64,000 nucleotides of DNA. Origin: Cyathus striatus. Taxonomy: Eukaryota; Basidiomycota; Agaricomycetes; Agaricales; Nidulariaceae. Position numbers and translations under genes: made by a program. The stretch is from NCBI GenBank assembly GCA_025738555.1, contig JAOVFP010000023.1, forward strand, positions 310,001 through 374,000, in the 5' to 3' direction. Below are positions 46,670 to 59,039 of this stretch, piece by piece; position 1 is the stretch's first letter, and every line of letters starts with the position of its first letter. A model generated the notes under the pieces. That model saw nothing but the letters and a program-made list of their open reading frames with translations, made no database searches and was not told the DNA's origin.

Positions 46670-46935
46670 ACTTTACGATCCCCCACATGTTTACATGGAG
46701 TTCATGTGGACTCCATGTAATTTTCCAGGAGCCTATGTGGAGTCCACATAGACATTGGGAGACTCTATGTGGAGTGAACATGGAGCTTACATGGAGTACA
46801 AAAGGATTGATACAGAGATAAGTCTGCATACAAACTCTACATGGACTCCAGGTATATTTTCCACATAAAGCCCATGTATACTCCATGTAAAGTCCATGTA
46901 ATCCTTGTGTACTCCATGTAATCTCTGTTCACTCC
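46670..46935. repeat. Short ATGGAGTCCATG-type palindromic repeat block
   Basis: Runs of ACATGGAGTTCATGTGGACTCC and relatives in both senses. Related to blocks at 57840-58235 and 59040-59790. Confidence 0.65.
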
Positions 46936-46983
46936 CCGTACACCACTAAAGTAAACCATTCTTTACTTTATTATAGTAAAAAT

Positions 46984-47085
46984 AATACAATTAATATAAA
47001 ATGTCCCCAATGGGAATTGAACTACTGACATAGCACATTAACTTACCAAAGCACAGTGCAACTTACCATTACACCAACTCAGCTT
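46984..47085 (-). tRNA. Weak tRNA-like relic
   Basis: Minus strand has GTTGGTGTAATGGTAAG (D-arm like) and AGTTCAATTCCCATTGGGGAC (T-arm and acceptor like) about 50 bases apart, but the matching 5' acceptor strand is missing. Confidence 0.25.
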
Positions 47086-47189
47086 GTAGTTTGTACAGCA
47101 CAAACTCCACAAGACCAGTGGGCACACTTGGTGGTACCTAGCTGTCAGCAACAAAATGTATGTGCTGTCAACGTTGACAATGAACATAT

Positions 47190-47721
47190 TACTCTCCCTC
47201 TTCCCTCTTCCCTCTTCCCTCCTTCAGCTCTCCCCTCCTTACTGCTCTCAAGCTTCATGCTCACAATGATGAATGACAAATGTCATTTTGTTCTCTCCCT
47301 CCATCTGTTCCCTCTCCTCCCCTCATGATGAAGACAACCACCATGCCATGCCATGCCTCTCCCCACTGCTTCCACCCTGTCATTGGTACCACATAGGGTG
47401 TCACCTCCAAGACACTCTCAAAGCATATGTTGAAGCCAGGTATGTTAGTTCCTCCCCTATCTAGAGTCTCCTGCTAACTCACATTCCACAGTATTGTCTA
47501 TGAATTGTAGATGTGTCAGCAGCTAGCCCCCTCTCCTCCATGCCCCCTGCATCATGATGATGACGATGCCCTGTCATCCCCCCCCCCTCTTCCTGTAATA
47601 TGACAACTACAATGTCACTTGCAAGAACAGCATTGATGCCATGTCATCAATGCTCCCTCACTCCCTCCCCTCTCATCTTGCATGTGATGAAGATGTCTTG
47701 TCACATCCCTCCCATAAGTGT
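47190..47721 (+). repeat. Pyrimidine-rich repeat block (left part)
   Basis: CTCCCTCC runs alternate with ATGATGAC and CATGTCAT words. The same texture continues at 50716-52330, so the foldback-like element iii inserted into it. Confidence 0.6.
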
Positions 47722-48568
47722 CAGCTAAAATTTTCAAAAATTGTTAGGCTTAATTGATTGCCTCAATCAATTAAGCCTAGCAATTTTTGAGTGCCTATTT
47801 TGTATGGGTAGTGATCATAAACAATCATTGATTCATTATAATTTAATACTATTGTAGGATCTTTTAGATGATCATAAACAATTATTTATTTGTTCTGATT
47901 GAATACTACTATTGTATTAATGTTTTAGGTGATCATAAACAATCATTTATTTGTTCTAATTGAATACTAATACTATATGAATGAGTTAGGTGATCATAAA
48001 CAATCATTAATTGTGTGGAATTGAATACTAATACTATATGAATGGTTTAGGTGATCATAAACAATCATTGATTGATTGATTTTGAATATTACAATTATAT
48101 AGATGTAGTAAATGATTGATTAGTACTAATTGGATATTGCTATTGTATCAATGTGTCATGTTGTTCCTTGTGTCACATATGTCACATATTTCCTGCACTT
48201 CACACATTTCCCTGTCACACATTGTCCAAGCATCACATTTGTCACATTCTTCCCATGCTTCGCATTGTCACATACTTTATGTGTGTCATGCTCATCACAC
48301 ATATTCCTGCACTTCGTATTTGTCATATATTTCCCACATGTCATGTTCATCACATATATTCCTGTGCCTCATGTTTTTCCTGTGCATCAGACATATCATG
48401 TACTTCATGCACACCACATTCGTCACCTATATTCCTGTGCATCACATTCATCACACATTACCCACATGTTACATTTGTCACAATTTTCATGTGCATCACA
48501 TCTGTCACAATTATCCCACACTATGCATATATCACACTTATCACACTTTAGCACATTTGTCATGCTTT
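47722..48568 (+). repeat. Left inverted arm of element iii
   Basis: Long frames in this arm (Cys, His, Ser, Tyr-rich) are repeated word for word in the right arm, which identifies them as repeat artefacts. Confidence 0.9.
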
Positions 48569-49868
48569 CATGCATGTCACATATCTCACATCTATTTGTC
48601 ATGCTTTTCATGCTCATCACATAAGTCACATCTATTTCTTATGGTTTGCACATGCATTATATTCATCATGTCTTTGAAGCTTTCATCATGCTTTCACACA
48701 CATCATAGTGTTACTTATGTCACATTTTTGAGATGTGTAATACATTTCAAGTACATCATGCTTGCATGTGTATCATGATTGTGACATGTTGATGGGGTTC
48801 CAACAGGTCTATAATGAAAAATGTTCTGTACACTTCATATCCAAGGAATCAAAGCACTTAGTAATGCCACATTTAACCCATATCTCATTACTTAGCAGTG
48901 TAATTCAGCCTCTTGTATTGACAAGCCAGTCATTGATTCAGACCCTGTATGACAATACTCCACATGACTATAGAAAAATGATAGTAAGTTTTTCTTAGGC
49001 AAGAAAGGAGAAAAGACAAAGTAGTTCTTCAGAAAAGAGAACAAGAAGAAAAAAAGGCAATGATGTAGTTGACACTAAACTAAAGAATAGAAAATCAAGT
49101 ACAGTCATCCACCCCTAGTTGTTACATAATCACAATGTGTTACAAACAGGGCATCCAATCGACCTCCTGCCTCAACCACACTAGCTACACACATAATTCT
49201 TTTTGCAACTTCATCTCACAGTAGTGTTCTTTATATGTATATAGTAATTTGAGAGAAATACTATTATGTTAATGCATGGTACTCTTTCAGTATATGTCCT
49301 TTTCTGTTCAGTTGTTAAATATTTCCAAAATATTCATTTTTATCATAATGACCTCATTATCTCTTATATCCATTATAGTTTTTACATTGTCACTTCATTA
49401 CATCTCTAGTCCTGATTATTAAACATCATATCATCCAATTTCCAAATTGCTCATGCTCTGTCATTGGGGTAAGACTTCTACTACATATACACTGAACATT
49501 TTCATTCTAGTTTCTTATTACTACCACATTTTCCATCTTACAATCTCCAATTCTACAAGTACATATTGTTTCCTCTGTGTATATAATTCACTCTATACTA
49601 TAAAATACTTATTCCACTCTCATGACAACTTGAATAGTACTAGAGACAGAAAAATCTAATGTGATTGAAAAGCATGATATTTGTGAAAAAGTTGCTATGC
49701 ACTTTAAAAATATGACATGCATGCAGATCATCACAGTGTGACATGCCTCAAAGATGTGGCACGTGTGACGAGCATGAAATGCGTGACAAATAGATGTGAA
49801 ATGTGTGACATGCATAAAAGTGTAACACTCATAAAGAACATGACAAACATGATGCATGACACATATGC

Positions 49869-50715
49869 AAAGCATGACAAATGTGCTAAAGTGTGATAAG
49901 TGTGATATATGCATAGTGTGGGATAATTGTGACAGATGTGATGCACATGAAAATTGTGACAAATGTAACATGTGGGTAATGTGTGATGAATGTGATGCAC
50001 AGGAATATAGGTGACGAATGTGGTGTGCATGAAGTACATGATATGTCTGATGCACAGGAAAAACATGAGGCACAGGAATATATGTGATGAACATGACATG
50101 TGGGAAATATATGACAAATACGAAGTGCAGGAATATGTGTGATGAGCATGACACACATAAAGTATGTGACAATGCGAAGCATGGGAAGAATGTGACAAAT
50201 GTGATGCTTGGACAATGTGTGACAGGGAAATGTGTGAAGTGCAGGAAATATGTGACATATGTGACACAAGGAACAACATGACACATTGATACAATAGCAA
50301 TATCCAATTAGTACTAATCAATCATTTACTACATCTATATAATTGTAATATTCAAAATCAATCAATCAATGATTGTTTATGATCACCTAAACCATTCATA
50401 TAGTATTAGTATTCAATTCCACACAATTAATGATTGTTTATGATCACCTAACTCATTCATATAGTATTAGTATTCAATTAGAACAAATAAATGATTGTTT
50501 ATGATCACCTAAAACATTAATACAATAGTAGTATTCAATCAGAACAAATAAATAATTGTTTATGATCATCTAAAAGATCCTACAATAGTATTAAATTATA
50601 ATGAATCAATGATTGTTTATGATCACTACCCATACAAAATAGGCATTCAAAAATTGCTAGGCTTAATTGATTGAGGCAATCAATTAAGCCTAACAATTTT
50701 TGAAAATTTTAGCTG
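49869..50715 (-). repeat. Right inverted arm of element iii
   Basis: Reverse complement of the left arm, same length. Confidence 0.9.
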
Positions 50716-52330
50716 ATACCACTCTCCCTCCTTCTCCCCCTCTCTCTCCTTCCCCCCCTCTCTCTCTTCCTCCCCCCCTCTCTCTCTCTCCCTCCCCCCC
50801 TCTCTCCTCTTGCTCTTTGTCCCTTGTCTTGCAAATGACAAGGGCAAGCATCTTCTCATCCCTCATCTCACAAGTGACGGGGGGAATGTCTTCTTCCGCC
50901 CTTGCCTCTCTCATCCAAGACGTCAATGTCACACCAACTCTTCCTCATCCCCCTCCTTGTTCTAGCCATGTCACCTATGCACTGTCACCAGGTAAGCCCC
51001 CCCCAGCTCCATCTTCATCCTTACTAATGTCCACCACTTCTATCCCTACAGCATCATCAATATAGGACCCACCACCTCACCCACCCCAATTCAACATCCC
51101 CCCCCATCAAGCTGGTCTCACCCATATCAGCCCCTTTTCCCTCCTACTCCCTGCATCACAGAAACAACAACACCACTGACAAGAATGTCATTGATGGTAC
51201 AACATCCAGCCCTCTCTTTCCCCTCCCCCTCTGCATCATGATAGGATGACGACGCCTGCCATGTTGGCAACATCATACAGCCCCCTTCCCTAGGTGATGA
51301 CAATGGCAATGATTCTATCACCTTCACAATATTGTCAATGCCATGTCAACCATCACTACCTGCATCTCCCACCTCTCTCACCTCCTCCAGCTCACCCTTG
51401 GATCTTGGTAAGTAATATTCCTCAGCTCAAGTCCTACCAGCTAACTCATGTCCCACAGCATTATCTATGCTTTGTAGACAGCTACATTGGCACTGTGGTA
51501 TCCAGCCCCCTCTCCTCCACCTCCTCTGTGTCATAACAATAATGATGCCCTATCATCTACTCCCCTCCTCCCTGCAACAAGACAACAATGGCGCCACTGG
51601 CAGAAACAGCATTACTGCTACATCATCCAGCCCTCCTTCCTCCTCCATGTCAAGATGTGACAACACTGAATGTTGTTAGTGCCATATCATCTACCCTTGC
51701 CCTCCCTCCTCCCCCATGTCATGATGACAACAGAGCCATGTCATTGAGCTCCCTCCAGCCCTCTTCTCCCCCACATTGCAACAGCATTGACAGCATGTCG
51801 CCAGCCTCGTTCACTGCCCACTACGATGCCCCCAACCTCAATGCTCTCTTGCCTATCACCTGCACCACCACTTTCCTCCTTTCATCCCCCTCCTTCATCC
51901 TTGCCCCCCTCTAGCTGTCTCTACCTTCCAGCACTGCCCTCATTCCCCATTGTATCGACATGTCCACACCATGTCATCAACTTCCTGGCACAATGGCAGT
52001 GCACCTTTACCCTCTCTCTCCCTCTCAACCATCACCACAGCCATGATCCCTCCCTTGCACCAACTGCCTCAGCAAGCTGTCCTGGTTGCCAAAATCCCAC
52101 CTCAATATCACCAATGCCCTCACTTATGCCCTCCTGCATCATCGTCATGGTCATGATGTCATTTTGATGTCTCGTCCACTACTGACCCACTCACCCTTCT
52201 CCCTTCTCCCTTCTCCCTCCCTTGTCCCACCGCAATGGCACCACTGCCACCTTTCACTCTTCTTGCTCCCCCAGGGGGAGGCATAGATGTTATCACTCAC
52301 ACCACCTGTAGCTGTGCCATCTCCCTTCTC
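50716..52330 (+). repeat. Pyrimidine-rich, ATGATGAC-containing repeat block
   Basis: Strong C/T strand bias with repeated words CCATGTCAT, CATGATGA and CTCCCTCC at irregular spacing of about 100-170 bases. Frames over 100 codons lack any domain and follow from the bias. Could be an old minisatellite. Confidence 0.55.
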
Positions 52331-52359
52331 TATGCATCAAGATTGTCATGAGCCTCAGA

Positions 52360-52433
52360 GGTGGGCTTTGCTATTTCCGCCAAGAAGCGATCTAACATTA
52401 GATTGCTTCTCAGCAGAAATAGCAAAGCTTACC
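52360..52433. other. Near-perfect hairpin
   Basis: GGTGGGCTTTGCTATTTC pairs with GAAATAGCAAAGCTTACC; a second pairing AAGAAGC..ATCTAA with AGAT.GCTTCT lies closer to the loop. A related half-site AAGCGATTTAGTAATGAATC follows at 52526. It may be a tiny palindromic MITE. Confidence 0.65.
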
Positions 52434-52599
52434 TGTTGATCAGTAATGAATCACTTCTCAGCACATTGATTGGCCATGTCCATTCGACTTGGCACATGGG
52501 TGACCAGCTGCCATTCCTGCTGGGAAGCGATTTAGTAATGAATCACTTCCCAGCATATGTTAATCACTCTTGCCCATTTGACATGGCTGATAGGTGATT

Positions 52600-52960
52600 C
52601 ATGTATGGCCTTGTCCTTTTGAATTGACTCTCCACCTTGTCTTTTGTCTCAATGGTGGTTAGTGTAGGTGATGTATTAGGATAGTAGTTTGTTGTTTAGT
52701 ATACATATAGCATGAGTGATTTGTTGTTTAGCATGAGATATTATTAGATGAATAGATAAGTTCAAGTTATATTTGGTGTGTGCCTTATGAATCACATGTG
52801 TTTTCATGTGTGTGGGAGAAGAGTTAATTTTAGTACATTTGTGTACAGTATATATTGCTCATGTGAACTATTTTGCTTTCCTTCCCCCCCATCACTTGCC
52901 TAAGCACACAAATACTTTCAGCTTGAGTTTATTTTTTGATAACTTTTTACAACTACAATA
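52600..52960. other. 5' flank of the KDZ element, no gene
   Basis: AT-rich with TTGTTTAGTATA-like repeated phrases; a homopolymer run of six C at 52884. May include a promoter or transposon end. Confidence 0.4.
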
Positions 52961-52964
52961 GCCC

Positions 52965-55281
52965 CCAAATCTTCCAAACAACAACAAAAATCCACAAAGT
53001 TAGATATTACTAAATTTCGCTTATTTTAAGATTAATATTTCTAATTAACTATTTAAAAATTCTTCTAAGCCTGCTGTTGAAACTGACAAAGATACTATTA
53101 ATAAACCAATTTCAAAACAATAAACAAAGTAAGATCTTTCATATGAATTATATACAAAGCTAATTATCATGTCATAGAAATTCCAACAAACCTTTGGTTG
53201 AGCCAGAGGAGTCTAAGTCTAAGACAAAAAACCCCAGGTAAGTATTAATATTAATAGTATAATTTTTTATTTATATTACTTTATATTTAGAAAAACAAGC
53301 ACTCATCACATTCAAGAAGATATTAAGGAAGATGCTAAAGGTGCCCCTGAGAAATTGACAAAAGCTGCAAAAATTCTTGAAATTGAAGGTGATGCTGTAG
53401 CCCCTCCACTTATTATTCAGGCCTCAGCTTCAACTTTGCCACCTCAGCCCATGAGAGTTATTTCCTCTAATATTGAGGATGAGTTGAATACAGAACAAGC
53501 TGAGCTGATAGTACAAAAGAACATGGAATCTGGGTCTAAAGCTGAAATTGGGACTAAAGCTGGATCTGAGTTTAAGGATGAAACTGGTTCTAAAGCTGAA
53601 ACTGGGTCTAATATTAAGCATGGGCTAGATGCTGATTTAGTTGACTTGAACAAACAGAAGGATGTTGAAACAGAAATAGCAAACAAAATGCAAGTTGACA
53701 CTCAGACTGGAATAGGAGGGTCAAATATGAATGCTGGTGAACTTGATGAGGAGACTGATAAAGAGGAATATGAAAAGAGAGCTGAGAGTGAAATAGATGA
53801 TCATTCAGATGAAGAGAGTGAAAAAGAGAAAAGTGCAGAGAATGTAAATGAGAATGATACATTTGAGATGAAAGATAACAATAAAGATGGCAGTGAAGAG
53901 ATGAGTAGTGAGGATGAAGAAGAAGAAGATAATGATGAGAATGAGAATTTTGAGAATACTACTCCTAAGAAAGCAAAAGTCAGTACAAAGAGATATTGAG
54001 ATTCTACCTCAGAAAGTTATACAGGCAGCTCTATTAGTAGAGTTACTAAGAGTAGTTGCAGATCTACATCTCATAACTCTGCTGCAACAGTTCCACCTGA
54101 TAGCCCTTCTCCAATTGAGCTTGAAGGTGCTTCTAGAACTCATGGTGGATTTTCTAGAGGAAGAGCTTTTGGAAATATGTTTAACTCTGCTGATTTTGAT
54201 AATACCAATAATGCATTGATGCATATTGAGGAATCTGATTCAGGCCCTGTAATGGGAAGAGTTATAATATACTCTGATCATTCTAAGCAAAGCCCACCAT
54301 TTGTTGTTACACAGCCACTTGGCACTAAGCTGGGAGATATTCTTCACAATATATGTGTAGAATATGAGTATACTGCTATTCAATGTGAGTTAGTTACAAT
54401 ATATAATATACTAATAACTAATATTTGTATAGCTTGTTTTATCTATATTCAAGATAATAATATGTAGGTACTTAAGGGAAAATACCACAAAGCTTTGGAG
54501 AAAAATGAGACTGTTCCTTGGATTAAAGATGAGAAGGGGAAGTATTCTATTTCTTTGTCAGCTGTAAGTTTCATATTATAACTTCTATAGCATTGCTTCT
54601 GAACTCTATAACCAGGAGAGTATTTCTGAAATGGTTCTAGCACTGCCTGTAACTTTAGGTGGTGGTACTACATCTCAACACATGAAGCCATCTGGATCAA
54701 CTGCTGTGTCTTATCTATTTGATTTAGACTCTGTTCAATACAAGATAGCTTCAGCATTCAATGTCTCTAAGGGACTCTGTGAAAGAAATGTAAAGAAAGA
54801 TATTTGAATTTCTTATCAGAAATACTTGGCTATTCATGACATTTTTGCAAAGTTTCCTGCAATGATAGCCAATAACATTTGGAAGGAGAAAAGACCTTCT
54901 AATGATAATATCATTGAGGTTTTTATGTCAAAGTCAATATACTATTTCTATTATAGTAACCCATTTTCTATGGTGCCCCAGATTCCTGGATTGGATAAAT
55001 AGCTCAAAGGAGATTCAGATGCACCACACACTGGTGAAGTTTGGGGTCATAGAGTAAAGCTCAGCTTGGACAACTTGAAGAAGTTGTTGAATAATATTAA
55101 GAGTGATCATTCCTCCAGTGCAAATGCAGAGAGTGAAGATGAGGAAGGATCTCATAAGAAAAAGAATGATAAAGGAAAAGGGAAGGCAAAAAGGAAGGAG
55201 AAGGAATTGGGAAAGGGAAAGGGTAAAGATAAAGAAGTGGAGGTTAAGTCTAAGGGGAAGAAGAAGAAAACTAACTTGTGA
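52965..55281 (+). pseudogene. KDZ-element accessory gene (acidic / basic-tail protein), unknown function
   Basis: Open text starts near 52965 (APKSSKQQQKST, with ATA where a start ATG may have been). The long acidic part 53355-53996 is Glu/Asp/Lys-rich. TGA at 53997-53999 is followed in the same frame by DSTSESYTGSS and then FGNMFNSADFDN, so this is one gene with a nonsense codon. Introns are likely at about 54385-54471 and 54562-54615. Later parts: WIKDEKGKYSISLSA, LPVTLGGGTTSQHMKPSG, a TGA at 54805, YLAIHDIFAKFPAMIANNIW, a TAG at 55000, and a Lys/Gly-rich tail. Family not recognised; the same strand and close spacing to the KDZ transposase suggest a partner protein carried by the element. 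Confidence 0.55.
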
Positions 55282-55413
55282 GTATAGTGCTTTATGTGAA
55301 ATAGTGTTTGTATATACATGAAACAAACAATTGATGTGTTGTTGATGTGTTGATGCTAATCTTTTCCAATTGATTTCTTAAATTATATAACTCTGGTCCT
55401 TCTACTGACAATT

Positions 55414-57719
55414 ATGACTAACAGGAACATCTGGAAGATATTAAGCAATTTGATTATATTTTATATCTTCATTGGGTTATTTCCTGCAGTTTCAGCAATG
55501 CAAGATCCATTTCCATCAGTGAAATTTTCTATATTTGCACAATTTATTGAAGACAACTTCAGTTCAGAAATTAACTTGAATACAGTTATATTACTGCTAT
55601 TAACATTAATCAACAATACTGATTTATTAAACTTACATGCAAGACAACAAAATCCATCACTACAAGATAAACATGCACAAGTTCATACTAGTTGGATGAA
55701 TGCATTAAGTAGAGCACTTTATGAAAAATTAAATGAAGATATTTACAAGTTGTTCACTTCAAATAAAAATACTGAAGTAGATGAAGAAACATGTATTGCA
55801 GAAGTTGAAGATGAATGCATTTTCAAAGATATTGAAATTAGATCCATATGATGAGCGTGGAAGATTTACTGAGTGGCTTAAACTAATATCTCACTCTGTC
55901 ATTGAGCCAATCTTTTTAATTTGCCCTGCATGTGCAGAATGTAATAATTGCAATTGTTATAGAAGGTTATTAAGTCAGAAGTCTCAGTCTCATGATATTC
56001 CACATGTTTCATTGATCAAAGACAGTAAACAATATCTGAATTCTCATGTTCTTAGTGGCAAATGTAGTTGTTGCAAAGCAATTTATTATGCAGACCATAA
56101 AAGTGTAATTAATCCATTTAATTCTGCACAGCAGGACAGAATATACTTAAATCTGGCAAAGTACCTTAAAGTGGGAAAACAAGTTTGGGTTGATCATACA
56201 TTTTCATCTGCTGTTGTAAATGCAATATACAGCTTTCATGCATCTGCATCTGCATTTTCAGAATTTTGGAATACAACATTTATTATAAATAAGGAAGGAT
56301 CCAAGGCAATTTCATGCTGGCAAGCTTGGCAAGCATTTGTACAGGAATCTATTTGACAAGTTGCCTTGAGTTCTAATACTGTTTTGAAAATAGCTGATGG
56401 AACAAAAATTGATGATGTAACTAGACATGCCTTTACACATTTGGGAGAAGAAGGTATTGTATGAAGTGCAGAAAATCACCACTGCAGTGAATGTACACAG
56501 AGATACAAAGCTAATGCTGATATAATTACACCTGATGATCCAGCTGCAGTAGCACAAGTAGATGAAAACCAAAACATACCTGCATTAACAGGTAGAGATG
56601 CAGATAGAACAGCTAGAGATACTGCTGAAGCAAGATATAATGCTCAAAATGCAATGAATGTTGATCCAAGTCCAAATGAGAGCTTAAATGAGAATTCAGC
56701 ACTTGTAAATATGGTTGTTGTAGATGGCATTGTTATGGGACCTGCTCATTGTGCCATAGAGAACTGTACTCAAGATCTAGTCAATGCAAGACAAGGTGTT
56801 TTCTGTGCTATGCATGAAGTACTACACAAAAATTTATGCAGAGTAAATGGCTGCAATAAAAATCTAGTTCAAAATACAAAGGCATGTGAAGAGCACCAGC
56901 AAAAGTGGCAATCACATTTCACAAGATTTGGCAGACAGTCATTACTTGGTGTCCAAAGAATATTACAGTATACTCAGAAAGAATGACTCCCATGGTTACC
57001 TCAGATCAATAGACAAGTTCAACCACATGATATTATGAGCTCCAGGGAGGAAAAGAAAAAAAAGGACTACTTTTCTCCATCACAGTTTTATTGTGTTGAA
57101 ACAATCTGTGCACCATGTGGTGTAGTCCTTGCTTGGGCAAAGTTTGATAAGTCTGAGTCTATAGATCAAATATTTGAATTTTTAGAAAAAGTATTTCCAA
57201 CAGAGGATGTCCAGCCAAGTTATGTATGCATAGATAAAGCCTGTGTTCTTCTCAAAAGTGCAGCTACAAATGAGAAATGGATAGAGTGGAAAAATACAAC
57301 ATGATTTGTTGTTGACTCTTATCATTATATTAATTATAGGGTGACTGATTATATATGTCGTAAATGGTGTAACCCAGCACCATTAAATGGATCTGCTCCA
57401 AATCTAGTTGTGGTTGAACATGATGTGAATGGTGTTCCACATTACAAATGTGCATTTAATACACAAGTTAGTTTTATATTCTTATAATTGTATAACTATT
57501 ACTAATTAGTAACATAAGGCATGTGAGCAATTAAATGCATGGATAAGCAGCTTCCAAACAATGTTGAACAGAATGACATTATCTAATTTTAACTGGATTA
57601 TGCACACACTATTGTTTTTACACACACAAAGGGTTATAAAGAGGCAACAAATGAAAGATCAAGTGGTAGAAGAAGATGACAATGAGGAAATAGGAATTGA
57701 TATAGAGAGGGATAACTAA
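55414..57719 (+). pseudogene. KDZ-family transposase with CxC5- and CxC6-like cysteine clusters
   Basis: A helix-rich N-terminus (55414-55840) shifts frame near 55840 into DPYDERGRFTEWLKL. The CxC5-like cluster is CPACAECNNCNCYRRLL with GKCSCCKAIYYADH. Then WVDHTFSSAVVNAIYSFHAS, HHCSECTQRYKAN, the CxC6-like cluster CAIENCTQDLVNARQGVFC with HEVLHKNLCRVNGCNKN, FSPSQFYCVETICAPCG, VCIDKAC, VDSYHY, DYICRKWCNPAP and, after an intron at 57467-57518 (GTTAGT...TAAG), ACEQLNAWISSF. The Asp in CIDK, Asp in VDSYHY and Glu in CEQLN are candidate DDE residues. TGA codons at 56354, 56462, 56984 and 57302 disrupt it. Confidence 0.88.
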
Positions 57720-57839
57720 TACACCAAGTGCTGCTAAGTAGTATAGGTTAGTACAATATTTGTTGTTCATTTTCAATATATGTGTTTGATGCTAGTTGTA
57801 TCATTAAAATTCATGTATAAGATAGACAACTCCATGTAA

Positions 57840-58235
57840 ATTTTATGTTGATTCTATATAAGGCTTATACATATCAGACATCATGAACTGTTCATAAAGT
57901 TCACTAGACTCCATGTGTACTCCATGTGGAGTATACATAAACCTCTACAATGTTCTTCACATATGAATGAGGAGTGTATGTGGACTTTTATTACTACATG
58001 TGAACTCCATGTGGGTGCAATGTGGAGTAAATATGAATTTTAATCTATGTGTAAAGTTCATATATACTCCACATGGACTCCATATGGAACTATGTAGACT
58101 CCACAAGGAGTTTACATGGAATTTATGGACTCAATGTGGACTTTACATGGACTCCACATGGACTCCATATAGAATTTAAGGAGGCTACTGGAGGCTACAT
58201 GGAGTCCATGTATACCTGTTGGGGAGTGTAAATTA
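57840..58235. repeat. ATGGAGTCCATG-type repeat block after the KDZ gene
   Basis: Repeats of ACTCCATGTGGAGT in both senses; ends in GGGGAGTGTAAATTACTG. Similar to 46670-46935. Could be the terminal part of the KDZ element or an independent foldback-like unit. Confidence 0.6.
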
Positions 58236-59039
58236 CTGACATAGAGAATCTTTGTCAATTTATTGCAAACATTTTCAAACCCTTCACTGTTGTAAATCTC
58301 CTTTCTGGTACTCATGAATACTTCTCACTCCTATGTGTGCTGTAGAATCATTGACAAACATTTTTATATAGACTGCAACATTATGGGTACTAGCTGAGTT
58401 ATGCTTTTGAAAATATTGTATGTCACACCCCTTATATTCTTTCTTTTGCTTACACCCCTACCAACTTTTAGTTCACTCATTTACAACTGGTATGTCAGAA
58501 GGGGGGAAGGATTGTCATTAATGGTGTGTGTCAAAGGGAAGGGCTGATTATTTCTGTATGTTGCACTACTCCTTTTGCTTACACTTTCACTGACCAATAG
58601 CTTTATGCACACTTGCTCATTTTTGGTATGCCTGAAGGGACTGAAAGGTGGTTGGTAAGAGTGTATGTTAAATAGAAAGGCCAGGGTATATTAGTTAGTA
58701 TACTTAGATATGTGTGTAGTATCATACAAAATATATATCCTTTTTTTATTCTACTGGCTGCAATTGGATCTCCTGCAATAGTGACATTTTGGTTGCCTAC
58801 ATACATACAGTAGCTGCAATAGACAAGTAGTCTACATCTCTAAAGGCTCAATTACATGGAACTACCAAGCCATCACTTTGGCTATGTTGATCTATGTAGA
58901 TCTATGAGAAGATGGTGTGAGTCTATATGGATCTACATAAAGGGGACTTTCCAATAAGAGATATGAATGCTATATAGCCTACATAGATCTATATTACTAT
59001 CTCTTTTATTTCTGATGCAGCACCATGCTAGTTTCCACT
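58236..59039. other. No gene recognised
   Basis: Contains two similar segments (CACCCCTTATATTC / CTTTTGCTTACAC near 58430 and 58570) about 140 bases apart; nothing else assignable. Confidence 0.45.

Larger units (their letters stand above)
47722..50715. mobile_element. Foldback-like element iii with 847-base inverted arms
   Basis: Left arm 47722-48568 and right arm 49869-50715 are exact in length and, by eye, differ at one position near the ends (GAGTGCC versus GAATGCC). Termini CAGCTAAAATTTTCAAAAAT. Each arm has a subterminal palindrome (TTAATTGATTG CCTCAATCAATTAA), then five 57-61 base units with GATCATAAACAATC, then CACATTTGTCAC-type repeats. The 1,300-base core carries no recognised gene, so it is non-autonomous. 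Flanks do not give a convincing duplication (ATAAGTGT versus ATACCACT). Confidence 0.85.

Noticed and set aside
48116..48778. Long Cys/His/Ser/Tyr-rich frames at 48.1-48.8 kb, 49.6-50.3 kb, 20.0-20.6 kb and 26.6-27.1 kb
   Set aside because: Same text in several frames and in both arms; they come from the CACATTTGTCAC-type repeats and contain no domain.
47714..50723. 8-base target duplication of foldback-like element iii
   Set aside because: ATAAGTGT and ATACCACT agree at only four of eight positions.
51588..52167. Pro/Ser-rich frames of 66-126 residues
   Set aside because: Explained by pyrimidine strand bias; no start context, splice pattern or domain.
5541..57304. TGA decoded as arginine in this organism
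   Set aside because: The pattern is confined to decaying elements and one gene end, and one pair of Plavaka copies shows TGG against TGA; mutation is the simpler reading.
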